Source of the DNA: Leuctra nigra | Lineage: Eukaryota; Arthropoda; Insecta; Plecoptera; Leuctridae | Direction of reading: 5' to 3' | DNA: 64,000 bases | Assembly: GCA_934045905.1 (NCBI GenBank) | Contig: OW203773.1 | Span: 17,595,246 to 17,659,245 of the forward strand | In this document: positions 46,001-55,171 of the stretch, in pieces | Numbering within the stretch: the first letter of the stretch is position 1 | Layout: each line of letters begins with the position of its first letter | Position numbers and translations under genes: made by a program | The notes under the pieces: model-generated | The model's database searches: none | What the model was told of the DNA's origin: nothing | The model's input: only the letters and a program-made list of their open reading frames with translations

Positions 46001-47259
46001 GAGATCGCCCGGGAGATGTGGAACGAGCTCCTGGATGATGAGAGGAAGCTGTACGTGGAGGCGGCGCGGACCACGGATACAGAGGAGGAGAGGTTGAGGA
46101 GGGCGCAGGTGAGGATGCCGTTGTGGCTGTGTACAGAGGGTGGGGGCCACGGATACAGAGGAGGAGAGGTTGAGGAGGGCGCAGGTGAGGATGCCGTTGT
46201 GGCTGTGTACAGAGGGTGAGGGCCACGGATACAGAGGAGGAGAGGTTGAGGAGGGCGCAGGTGAGGATGCCGTTGTCGCTGTGTACAGAGGGCGCGGACC
46301 ACGGATACAGAGGAGGAGAGGTTGAGGAGGGCGCAGGTGAGGATGCCGTTGTGGCTGTGTACAGAGGGTGAGGGCCACGGATACAGAGGAGGAGAGGTTG
46401 AGGAGGGCGCAGGTGAGGATGCCGTTGTGGCTGGATACAGAGGGTGGTGACAGAAAGTGAGGATGGCGTTGTGGTTGTGTACAGAGGGTAGTGACAGGAG
46501 GGGAGGATGGCGTTGTGGTTGTGTACAGAGGGTAGTTACAGGAGGTGAGGATGGCGTAGTGGTTGTGTACAGAGGGTAGTGACAGGAGGGGGGGATGTTG
46601 CAGTGGGGTTGTACAGAGGGTATTGACAGGAGGAGAGATTCAAGTGAAGATGGCGTTGTGGGGTTGTACAGAGAGTAGTGAAAGAAGGAGAGATTGAAGT
46701 GAGGATGGCGTTGTGGGGTTGTACAGAGGGTAGTGAAAGAAGGAGAGATTGAAGTGAGGATGGCGTTGTGGGTGTGTACAAAAGGGTAGTGAAAGAAGGA
46801 GAGATTGAAGTGAGGATGGCGTTGTGGGTGTGTACAAAAGGGTAGTGAAAGAAGGAGAGATTGAAGTGAGGATGGCGTTGTGGGGTTGTACAGAGGGTAG
46901 TGAAAGAAGGAGAGATTGAAGTGAGGATGGCGTTGTGGATGTGTACAGAGGGTAGTGAAAGAAGAAGAGGATGAGAGGAGAGGATACAAAATTCCAGAAA
47001 ACACTTAACGTCTCGTCATCAGGTACGGATGTTGTGATAATAAAGAAGTCAAACATTTGATTTTACTTCAAAGACAAGAATCTTACTGTGCCTGTGATGT
47101 TCTTATTGACTTGAAATGTATTCTCAGGCGGAGAAGCAGTCGAGAGAGAAGAGCAAGAAGAAGGAGGGGAGTGGGAGGAAGGAGGGGAAAGAGGGGAGTC
47201 GGAAGAGGAAGTCGGCGAGTGAAGATCGAGAAGAGAGGAAAAGACGAAGAAGAGGATAA
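30986..47259 (+). CDS. HMG-box protein 2, four inferred coding exons, 164 aa
   Basis: Paralogue of the gene at 26655. Inferred exons are 30986-31066, 45109-45231, 45950-46108 and 47128-47259, all joining in phase 0. The HMG box runs from SDPYEVFVNWLRT across an intron into YIATQHLPALLG, FLEIAREMWNELLDDERKLY and VEAAR. The tail is Lys/Arg/Ser/Glu-rich and ends KRRRRG. The last three exons are strongly supported by alignment to gene 1 (same intron positions and phases). Exon 1 (MPSKSSSKKDNPRLSKNG..., donor GTATGTGC) is an inference from phase and lysine/serine-rich composition, across a 14-kb intron. That intron ends in a ~9-kb array that copies the 5' end of exon 2 with its acceptor about 70 times; intron 3 starts with an array copying the exon 3 donor. 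AATAAA at 47690 may be the poly(A) signal. Confidence 0.72.
32054..32356. mobile_element. Inverted-repeat element in HMG2 intron 1
   Basis: TTTGCGATACGATTGGAGAC at 32054 is the complement of GTCTCCAATCGTATCGCAAA ending near 32355. Inner arms share AGACAAACTTAGGGTTATC. Non-coding. Confidence 0.78.
33062..33108 (+). repeat. Dispersed element end (CTAGGAAAACGCTCAG type)
   Basis: TGTGCTCGCTCATCAACGCG followed by TTACACTGAGCG and TTTTCCTAG is nearly identical to 23752-23798. Confidence 0.7.
34559..34894 (+). pseudogene. PIF/Harbinger (HARBI1-like) transposase C-terminal remnant
   Basis: One frame from 34559 to TGA 34892-34894 reads LTAALKSWLMTPF, EDRFNKSFRNNVARCI, stop, SRFRSVDH, stop, then VCILHSMCLDFNTVW. 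The order F-N-x-x-x-R-N-x-V...R-F-R-S-V...I-L-H-x-M-C is that of the DDE-4 nuclease of PIF/Harbinger elements. Stops at 34667 (TAG) and 34721 (TAA) interrupt it, so it is dead. An acceptor-like CAATACAG precedes the segment. The remaining domain upstream was not found. What else it could be: a decayed HARBI1-type host gene. Confidence 0.62.
36275..45108 (+). repeat. ~9-kb array: (TATTG)n + acceptor + 5' part of HMG2 exon 2, ~70 copies
   Basis: Each unit (about 107-160 bp, commonly 117-127) holds (TATTG)n ending TAG, then ACGCGTGTAAAGCAGAGTGC and the next ~60 nt to GATGTTGAAGTAT. That ~82-nt block is the 5' part of coding exon 2 of HMG2 (TRVKQSATTLLVDPAECYCE...), whose intact copy follows the array at 45109. 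TATTG number varies from about 5 to 13, with TGTTG, CATTG, TTTTG and AATTG variants. The join between exon block and TATTG tract shares GTAT. Long higher-order copies occur, for example 38374-39574 against 39803-41013. Minus-strand frames rich in NTIQY are translations of this repeat. Confidence 0.95.
45109..45231 (+). CDS. HMG-box protein 2, exon 2
   Basis: 41 codons after the acceptor TATTGTATTGTAG. It begins TRVKQSATTLLVDP and ends VCSDPYEVFVNWLRT at the donor GTGAGTCAA (45232). The exon matches gene 1 exon 1 at its 3' end. Its first ~82 nt are the amplified block of the upstream array; the TGCAGTGATCC continuation occurs only here. Confidence 0.82.
45232..45949 (+). other. HMG2 intron 2
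   Basis: A 718-bp intron from GTGAGT to TCCCCGCAG. Contains an inverted-repeat element at 45672-45862 and no other feature. Confidence 0.7.
45672..45862. mobile_element. Short MITE in HMG2 intron 2
   Basis: ATAGTAGCTACCCTTTC near 45675 is mirrored by GAAAGGGTAGCTACTAT near 45840-45856; inner words CAAAATGTTAAATAAGC and a GAGGTCATA block are partly mirrored. Confidence 0.65.
45950..46108 (+). CDS. HMG-box protein 2, exon 3
   Basis: 53 codons after TCCCCGCAG, carrying HMG-box helices 2 and 3 (MWNELLDDERKLYVEAAR) and ending EERLRRAQ at the donor GTGAGGATG (46109). About 72% identical to gene 1 exon 2 over the box core by eye. Confidence 0.88.
46071..46440 (+). repeat. Exon-end/donor tandem array, 76-bp unit, five donors
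   Basis: Each unit holds the last ~38 nt of HMG2 exon 3 (CCACGGATACAGAGGAGG...GGGCGCAG), the donor GTGAGGATG and intron sequence ending GTGTACAGAGGGTG. Donors are at 46109, 46185, 46261, 46337 and 46413. The intron core GGCTGTGTACAGAGGGTG is shared with the HMG1 array, showing that the two arrays grew from homologous intron starts. Confidence 0.93.
46441..46980 (+). repeat. Degenerate intron-derived tandem repeat, ~45-60 bp
   Basis: Continues the previous array without exon sequence: about ten units of GTGAGGATGGCGTTGTGG, TTGTACAGAGGGTAGTG and AAAGAAGGAGAGATTGAA. Several units keep a GTGAGG donor-like hexamer. Confidence 0.85.
47128..47259 (+). CDS. HMG-box protein 2, exon 4 (basic tail)
   Basis: 43 codons and TAA after GTATTCTCAG, phase 0. 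AEKQSREKSKKKEG at the start and KRRRRG at the end; nearly all K, R, E, S and G. Same place and character as gene 1 exon 3. Confidence 0.8.
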   Translation, partial: AEKQSREKSKKKEGSGRKEGKEGSRKRKSASEDREERKRRRRG

Positions 47260-48341
47260 CACATCAATGAACCGAATAAGCTTTGCTGATACATATTTGA
47301 ACTGTAACGAGTACTTAAGTAATATCAAACAAACATTCCTGATTCTCAAGGTGTGATGTTATTTTAAACACTATAGGAAAGCGACAGTTAACGCATTGAT
47401 TAGAACGCCTGCTAATAGCCAGTTGTTCAATGCCTTGCTAACTATTAAACAGTGCATTAGAACTATATTAACATGGCAATAACAAACTACTTTCCTTGAA
47501 TATTCATTTAAAACTGAACAACTGGTTTAGCAGGGCATTAAAAAACAGGCCTTAAAGTTCAGTTTTTCATTACCTACTCCGTTAAAACTCTCACACGGTC
47601 ATCTTAGGAATGCCGTTGGTGGCAATACAGTCCTAATCAACAGTTGTAAAGTTAGCAGGACATTGAGAAATCGGCCCTAAGTGTATGGAAATAAAAGACC
47701 GACCGTTTCTTATTGCCCCGGTCAATTATTAGTTACAGATTATCGATAAAAATCTAACATCTAGGTATTATTGGGTAGTATAAAATTTTCCAGTGAAACC
47801 AAGAAACAGATCTTGCTATAAACAAATAAGAAGACGAACAGGATAGTATTGCAAAAAAAATCACTTTGATCATTCTCATATTGGAGGTGTGGCCTACCTT
47901 TTAGCATAAACTTCATTAATATTTGCTCATTTTTTAAGTGTCTTAACAGCGTTTTAGGTTCTCAAAAGGACACATTAAAATCTGGTAATTCTAAATAAAG
48001 AAACTTTTTAGATATAAAGTGGTCTTTTGGCAACATGAAATCGATAAATGTGAATCAATATTATTATATTTAAACTGATGAACCAACAATCTGAACTTAT
48101 TGGTGGGACGGAGAAACAAGAAGAAAATGACAAGTGTTTTCAGAGAACTATGGCAACGCTTTTTAGTAAATCAATAAAGAAATAACAATGCTTTAATACA
48201 CAAGAATGTTCGACAATTCATGAAATAGTATTCTTAAATGAAAGAAGACATCTCTTAGGTTTCAAAAATTCTCACAATGTTCGTGAAAAATTTTAGAAAA
48301 TATATTATTCTTGTTTAAAAATTGTTTAACTTTCCTCCACA
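47260..48341. other. Flank between HMG2 and the LRR pseudogene
   Basis: Contains a possible HMG2 poly(A) signal (AATAAA at 47690) and diverged MITE-like DNA near 47400-47680: TTGTTCAATGCC and AGCAGGGCATT-type words in both orientations, akin to the element at 59740. No gene. Confidence 0.45.
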
Positions 48342-49238
48342 ATGCCTCTTTGCAAGCAAGTTCAAACCCTCTCGTCACTCGCTATGTCAGCAACAAGTGA
48401 TTTAATCCTGTCAACATGCGAGAACATCGTTACGCTTCATCCATCTTACATCAACCTGCATTACGACGTGGCCGGTTGCAAAGAAGCTGTACAGAGAGTC
48501 CAGGACCTTCTTCGGGAGAACCTGCCAGTGTCAAACTGGGAAGATTTGTTCCACGCAGCTTTCGAAAGACATAAACTGTCCGATGAGAGAATTCTCTACG
48601 GAGTATTTATTTATAACAATGTTCCCTTGAAGAAGTTGACTAGAAGTCGCAGAATGAATAACGACGTAGTTTCCGAGGCTTCGTGGAAAAACGACATTAT
48701 AACGTCACCGACATCCAGCCACATTCGATTCTGGCTAGAACAGATACCGTGTTTGTCCAAACTCGTCGACGTAGATATCTACAATGTATGTTGTGATGAA
48801 ATTGCGCTCGCCTTCAGTCGATGTTGCCCGGAGTTACAGATAATCGAGTTCTGGAGTGGAAATCGAGAGACGTACGCGTATTTACTTCGATCGTGCCCCA
48901 AACTGCGAGTACTGAATCAAACTTTTAATCAGTCCTTCATACCAGAGGACCTGAAGACTCTTGGCCCAAATCAAAAGCTGGAACTGAGATATTTCTCCGC
49001 ACGGTTTCTTCGTGCACCGCAAGAGCTGGAAATGGTCATCGAACGTTGTCCAAATCTGCAATTTCTTAATTTGCATTCTGCTCATCTTAACATGTTCCTC
49101 TCGATACTGTCTACTAGTACTTTGCGACTATCTAAACTGATAGTATTGTTTACAAGTGATACAAGTGATACAAGTGGTTTCAAGAAGTACCTGTTATATA
49201 AAGGTATTCACATAAAAGATCTCAGTATCAGCACGGAG

Positions 49239-49516
49239 CAGGTTGGCTGAGTGGTAACGCTCTGAACTTGTATTCCGGACGCCCGGGTTCGATTCCCGCG
49301 GCCGTCCTTCCTGACTGAGGTTTTTCCGTGGTATTCCCTCAGCCGACAGGCAAATGCTGGGAAGGTACCCTACTAATAGGCCACGGCCGCAACCTTCCCA
49401 CCTTCCATCCTTACCTAGTCATCAACATCATCTCCCAATCATCATCATAATCATCCATCCGTCGCCATTAGCCTCGCTGCAGAACAGTGCGACGTTAAGC
49501 CCCAGACAAAAAAAAA
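49239..49516 (+). mobile_element. Complete tRNA-derived SINE inside the LRR pseudogene
   Basis: tRNA-like head with A box TGGCTGAGTGGTAACGC and B box GGGTTCGATTCCC, a body with GCAAATGCTGGGAAGG, TACTAATAGGCCACGGCC and a CATCATCAT run, and the 3' end GTGCGACGTTAAGCCCCAGA followed by nine A. Flanks GCACGGAG and GCATTGGAG look like a slightly decayed target duplication. It is inserted in sense orientation. Confidence 0.88.
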
Positions 49517-49752
49517 GCATTGGAGAAGATATAACGGACCCAATGGAAATGTTGAAAGTAATCAGCGAAAATTGTTAACATTTGACAAGACTTCGACTTA
49601 CATTTGACCGGGAATTTAATGAACAAACAGTCGTTTCAGGATTAACTAATCGATTATCATTTAAAAACCTTGAAAAGCTTGAACTCGATAATATGACGTT
49701 GACGAACAGTAAACGTCAGGCTCCATTGATTCTGTTGCGGCACTGTCTGGAG

Positions 49753-49999
49753 CACAGCCTTCTTGACAGTCACTTCGTTCTCTGGGTAGCTGCCTGTTGA
49801 CCGCCGATTCAAGCCATTCAAGCTATGACGTCATCGGTTTCTTGCACGGCCGGGAGCGCTACGGGGTGGCAATAAAATGTACTACAAGGTGTATCTTTGG
49901 TTAGTACAAATTCCGTGCAAGAAACCGATGACGTCATAGCTTGAATCGGCGGTCAACAGGCAGCTACCAGAGAACGAAGTGACTGTCAAGAAGGCTGTG
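49753..49999. mobile_element. Long-TIR MITE with 8-bp target duplication
   Basis: Arms of about 93 bp, starting CACAGCCTTCTTGACAGTCA, are near-perfect complements. The element is flanked by a perfect GTCTGGAG duplication (49745-49752 and 50000-50007). Removing it rejoins the LRR reading frame. Eight bp fits hAT (or P) transposases. The TIR differs from that of the MITE at 1521. Confidence 0.9.
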
Positions 50000-50326
50000 G
50001 TCTGGAGAATGCAGAGAACCTGACGGAGTTGTCACTCGAGATGTCTGCTCATTTCATACCGCTAGGAGAACTGCCAGAAGTTGAAGAGACATTGGTGCAG
50101 CTTTTCTCTGGATACAGTCATCGGATGAGGCAGTTGAAGAAGCTGGATATTAGCTGTTATTTGGCGAAATTCACGGCTGGGTTCGTAAGAGACATCCTCG
50201 AACCTGGCTTATCTTGACATCGGGTCCTTGAGTGCTGGAGCGCGGCTTTATTGTGATCAGTTGGAGAAGGATTTCAAGTTACAGAATATTGATATGACCT
50301 TGAAGTACAAGGAAAATTTGTTATAA

Positions 50327-51869
50327 AATACGTAAATTCCTTTTCTAATACAAAGTTATCAGCAAAATAATTGGCGTAACCCATATAAAACTCTTGTAAT
50401 GAAGACATTCTTGAAGAATCTTGTAATTCTTGTGTTCAATTTATAATAAATTGATTTCAGTTGAATTGTTGGACCAATAGTTAGCCAACTGTTGTTTAAT
50501 ATTTCCTATGATCTAGTGGCCACGGTCAAGTCAAAATATTCTTCATCTAGGGGCCCTATTAAATAACATTAAAATGCTCGATACAGAATCTTATTCGGTT
50601 CTATGAGTTTCGATAATATGGTATATATAGAATCGGATTTTGGCAGAATCGGGAATTTTAAAGTTATAGAATAGGGCACAAGCTCTGTATATATGAGGAC
50701 CATTCAAGGTCATAATCTATCTCAACTTAAGATTTTTAATCGTGTGATGAGCAGATTCAATCTAAGCATCACGCAATATATATCTGAAAAATTTAAGTGT
50801 CGTAACACCACCTTTTGAGCGCATAATTTGTTGATAAAATTATCTTAACTTAGGAAACGCTCTGTATAGTTAAATTTCCTTTGATTTTCGTGCAATAGAT
50901 CAATGGTAGATTGTCAAGAACTCTTTAAAATATATGACAATCATCGAATATTTTTAAAATGTGATAAAACAGTGCTCTCAAAGACCTTGCAAAATTTAAT
51001 CATCATGCACAACGGTTAGTTTTCACTTTTCAACCAATCTTAAGAACTCACTAAAAAATTATTCGAGTCTCTACTGGGTTGAGTGATGACTAATATGTGT
51101 GGTAAGTTTGAGACCGATTGGGTTTTCAGTGTGCACTGGGCATTGCCCACAAAAAAGACACCTCAATGTTAATAGGAATTGGAACAGCTGTTAGAAACAT
51201 ACGTCATAGTCAAATTTCAATGGTAACTTAAGGAATAAATACCCATATTCTATAGCTGCTAAAAAAGCTGTGAGTACACCCAAAGTAAAAGATATTATTC
51301 AAACAAAACATATTAAGAAGAAGATTTAATTAAATGTTTAAATGTAATATGTATCATATAAAATGAATTAAATATATATTTTAATAATTTATGCAATGTT
51401 CTAAGCGATTCCAGAGAAATTGTACAATAGAAATTACAATTATGCGGCTGTTCGACTCAGGGGAACTTTGAAGCAGACAAATGTTGCTTAAAACAGGGAG
51501 TACGAAGCGCAATGGCGTTCGTGTCGACTGTTTTCAATGTTGCGCGTGATGATTGACGATTGGCGTGACCAATAGGAACATTACAGTTCATTACGAGATA
51601 ACAGATTGACGTGGATCAAGTTATAATGTGCGTTGATCCTCCTGTAATAGATAACAGAGTGTTTTGTACAATCCAGAAGATAATTATTATCAGATATTAA
51701 TTATAATGATAGCTTTAGCAGACGACCAATCAAATTGAAATATCTGATTGTGATAACAGGAACACATTTGCAAGTGTGATTAGAATAAAGTTGTTCAAAT
51801 ATCAATTACCTACGTTTAGGTTGAAACCTGCGGGATTTGGCTCAGAGGGTAGAACACAAAGAATCAGCA
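50327..51869. other. AT-rich non-genic DNA
   Basis: No coding frame, inverted repeat or RNA gene that I can support. Confidence 0.45.
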
Positions 51870-52522
51870 ATATTATAATTTGTTTATTACAGAGAAAATA
51901 AATGTTCATTGATGTGAAAAGAGCAATCAAAAATTATGAAACAATATTACGTTCGATACGTCGGCAGTAGTGATGATGTCGTCTGGTTTGTTTACTTCCG
52001 CGTAAACAAGTGGATGGCGTTGACTCTTGCGTAGTGTGTCCCGTGAACTCCAGTCCACCAGCAGAATGAAATGACTGGATATGTCACCTCCTTCAGCTGC
52101 GATGCGATGATGTTGTCTAATAACCCCTTGGTTACCAGGACGTCCAGCAGTCCGTGCACAAGGAGTGACCTCCTCGAGCAGTTGGATCAAGTTGGCTCAG
52201 GCTGATGACGTTCGTGGCTGCAGACTCGTCGGTTTCTCCCGGAGTTGCAATTCACTAACTTTTATACTTTAACATTTACTGACTTTAATGTTGAAACTGT
52301 TCAGTTGATCACTTGTAACTTGAAATTGTCTTAATGCGATATTATTTGCCTCAGCATTAGGCTTGAAGTTTGAATTTACTGGGTTGACGTTTATACAAAA
52401 ATGTTATTTTAATGTTTACCTTCGATCACATCGGCACTGTCTCGCTGAAATTATACTATGTTGCGTGCACAAGGCTTCACGGTTCGCGAGGCAGGTCTCA
52501 CTGCTCTGAGAAAACTCCGACT
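51870..52522 (-). ncRNA. Candidate transcription unit without a convincing ORF
   Basis: Downstream of the promoter at about 52522, the minus strand has a 103-nt putative first exon ending GATCGAAG at a GTAAAC donor (52419). GC-richer sequence follows at 52230-51930 and AATAAA at 51883-51888. The longest frame in that part (51927-52190, from GNQGVIRQHH to NVILFHNF) has a TGA just upstream and no ATG. The unit could be a long non-coding RNA, a retroelement leader or a broken gene. The exon 2 acceptor is not settled (a CTGCAG at about 52221 is possible). Confidence 0.35.
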
Positions 52523-52600
52523 GATGAAGTTTGGCTGGTAGCTTGACGTTTTATACCCTCTCACCTCGGTTTACCGCCAAAGAATATGATTGGTTGGTTT
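52515..52600 (-). promoter_or_regulatory. Core promoter: CCAAT, TATAAAA, TCAGTC initiator
   Basis: On the minus strand, CCAAT (complement of 52589-52593) is followed by TATAAAA (52549-52555) and the arthropod initiator TCAGTC (52519-52524). The predicted +1 lies 33 nt from the start of the TATA box. The spacing is canonical for an insect RNA polymerase II promoter. Confidence 0.55.
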
Positions 52601-54848
52601 CGTACACGTGGTAGCTATTTTTAGGCATTCTGTCATTTCTAAAGCCCGCGAAACGACTTTCTTTCTGCACGTAGGCCCATGCTTTTCTTGGAATCACTGA
52701 AAACTAGTCTGGCTGACTGGTTTTGTAGCGTTATCACAATGACTGGTTCACTTGTTATTACGTGGTGACATCACAATTTAGGTAAGGTCACATACTTTTT
52801 ATATGGATTCACTCACTTTCTTGATATAATTGCACATTGTTAAACTTATTTGATTGCTCGTTATATTTTTGTCTATATTTTGATTGCTGTTGAATTTTAA
52901 GATTGTAAGTTTACATAATGATTCTAATTAATTACTTTGTGTTCAGTTAACCTTGACTCTAAGAATGCCATGCTACAAGCTTGTTCATTCTTTAAACCTA
53001 TTTCAAGCAAACATTATTATTTTTTTTAAAGTTAATTTTCTAACCTAGATAGGCCAACTTGTTACAAGGTATTAATGAATATAGTCATCATTAAAAACAT
53101 TAATTGAATATTATAAAAAACAATTTGTTATATTTTCATTTTTATTGTCACATTAAATAATTCATTGATTTTTCAGCTAATTGTAGACAAAATTCATAAA
53201 AAAATCAAATATGCAGTTAAATTTAATTTCATATTTTTAAAAGACCTCTCTACTAACCCAGCAATGATTTTACCTCACAGTCATTTTGACATTCAACTTT
53301 CCAAGGGTTTATCTCGAAATGTGATACTTTAATTCTTCGGTAACTGTTTCTCAAAAAATACTTCACAAAACTTCATGAAATATTCAGAACTTGTGTTCGT
53401 AAGTATATTATAATTATAATGTGAATCTCTTGAGTGTTTAACACAAAAATAGAAATGTATAATAAATTAAATTTACGAACAACAGGTTATGTATTAAATA
53501 TATTTTTAAAAACGATTAAAATAATGAAGTAACTTGCGAGTGCACATATTACGTACTTACCTCTAAAACTTTTAGGCAAATTCGACAACACATTTGGGAG
53601 ATTTAGGAACCGAAAAATAAGACATTTTAAATTACAGGCACAGGCTTTGTTTCCAACTTAAAACATTTTTTTCTCTTGTCATTTCATCTCCTAGTAAAAT
53701 TGGAAACTAAAGCTTTGCTGCCTACTTTTCGAAAGAAAATATGTTACAATATTAGATAGATTTTAGATGTTTTAGAAATAGTAGAATACATTGCACAAAA
53801 GATCAAAACATTAGCCAAGAAAATAAAAAGGACAATTTGTTTGGCAATGAAACCCTATTTCAATGTCAAACTCAGTTATATTCTCTGATATTTCATAATT
53901 ATAAATTTAGAAATATTCTGATGGCTGGTGGCAAATGATTATAATGATGATGAGAGATTATGAAGTACAGGTAAAGATGGACGGCGGGAAGGTGGCGGTC
54001 GTGTCCTAGTCGTGGGAACCTTCCCAACATTTTCTCTCAACCGATTGGAACCACACGAATCCGTTAAATTAATTGTTTTCATAGAATAAAAAAACACAGG
54101 TAGGTATGTAAACAAAATATTTTATTACGTTTTCACCAAAATCCAGTGATATAAAATAATATATTTGACTTAATGTTTGTACCGGTAAGTCATGGCTGAA
54201 GATAAAGCAAATAACTAACTATTTTTAGTGAAACAATTCAATGAAAACATAAAACGACATAACTTTAATTATCATCCAAATAGGATTAGGGGTTCAGATA
54301 AAATGTATTCGATACCCACACTACAAACCAAGATATCACATTTTTTAAATTATTTTCCATCCAGATGGAGCAAGAACTCAGAAACTTATACAATTTAGGA
54401 ATTAAGCAGCCGGCGTCCTTTTTTTAATGTCATTACAGATCCGGACTAACGACTGAATTTACACATGAATCTATAGACTATTTAGCTGACATTTTAAAAC
54501 CTGATTAGACTAAATGAAACCAAAAACAGTCAGTCGTTTCTTACTCAGTGATTAAACATCTTCAACTTTCATTACTCTTTCTACTCAAACACTGTGTTTA
54601 CAATTTTGCATAATTAAATTCCGAAATGCTAAGAGGTTAAAGAAACGCATGATAATAAATGGCAAACACTAAATAGTTGTCTAAAGTACATGTAATGAAG
54701 CTAAGGGTTTTCGCAAGGTTCGATATTTGGCCCACTGTTCTACAAGCTACTTAAAAGAAGATTTTAGTATGGAAATAGGAATTGTTATGTAAACACTTAG
54801 CCCTGTAGTTTGGGTATCAAAACATTTTCCCCGCAAGTCCAAGGATCG
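52601..54848. other. Intergenic DNA between promoter and yellow-family gene 3' end
   Basis: AT-rich; the only recognisable item is a minus-strand SINE fragment at 53940-54045. The complement of TTTATT at 54121 is a possible but distant poly(A) signal for the yellow-family gene. Confidence 0.4.
53940..54045 (-). mobile_element. SINE fragment
   Basis: Reverse-strand words matching the 49239 SINE: TGTTGGGAAGGTTCCCACG, a CCACCTTCCC block and ATCATCATTATAATCAT. Head and tail are missing. Confidence 0.65.
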
Positions 54849-55171
54849 TTATCCTGAAGCTCCTTGGTAGCTCCCCTTCTTGTTGCCCCCCGCTCCTGAT
54901 CCTGATCCTGATCCTGATGCCGATCCAGATGCCGGGGTCTGTTGCACTTCTGACGGGTCGATAGTGTCTTCAGTGAAGGTGACGTCAGAGTTCCCTGCTG
55001 GAGCATGGGATCCCGAGGGACGACCGCCGCCGCCGTATGAGCCTCCGGGACGATTGCCTCCATTTCCTCCGGGACGACTGCCTCCACTTCCTCCGGGACG
55101 ACTTCCGCCGGATCCGCCGCTGCCTCCACTTCCTCCGGGTCCGCCGGGACGTTTCACCTCACAAGAAGTTC
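54849..55171 (-). CDS. Yellow-family gene, exon G (last)
   Basis: Acceptor TCATCCCTCAG; the reading frame GTSCEVKRPGGPGG continues through RPGGSGG-type repeats, a short normal stretch (NSDVTFTEDTIDPSE) and (SG)n, to TAA. The low-complexity tail is lineage-specific in this family. Confidence 0.88.

Larger units (their letters stand above)
48342..50326 (+). pseudogene. Leucine-rich-repeat protein gene, interrupted
   Basis: An ATG at 48342 opens 302 intact codons. After an N-terminal helical part (about 1-120), irregular LRRs of the CPxLxxLxL kind follow (CCPELQIIEF, SCPKLRVLNQ, RCPNLQFLNLHSAHL), as in F-box/LRR proteins, though I cannot find an F-box. The frame is then broken by a SINE (49239-49516), a TAA at 49576, a 247-bp MITE inside LLRHCLE (49753-49999) and a frameshift near 50205. 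Beyond the MITE, LRR-like sequence resumes exactly (ENAENLTELSLEM) and, after the frameshift, runs LAYLDIGSLSAGARL to TAA 50324. A truncated 302-aa product remains possible. No family name can be given. Confidence 0.72.

Noticed and set aside
27743..46440. CRISPR-like array interpretation of the regular repeats
   Set aside because: The units are contiguous tandem copies without unique spacers, inside eukaryotic genes.
45907..47004. 365-codon minus-strand frame rich in HPQRHPH
   Set aside because: It spans the HMG2 donor array and the degenerate repeat after it; the plus strand carries the real exons.
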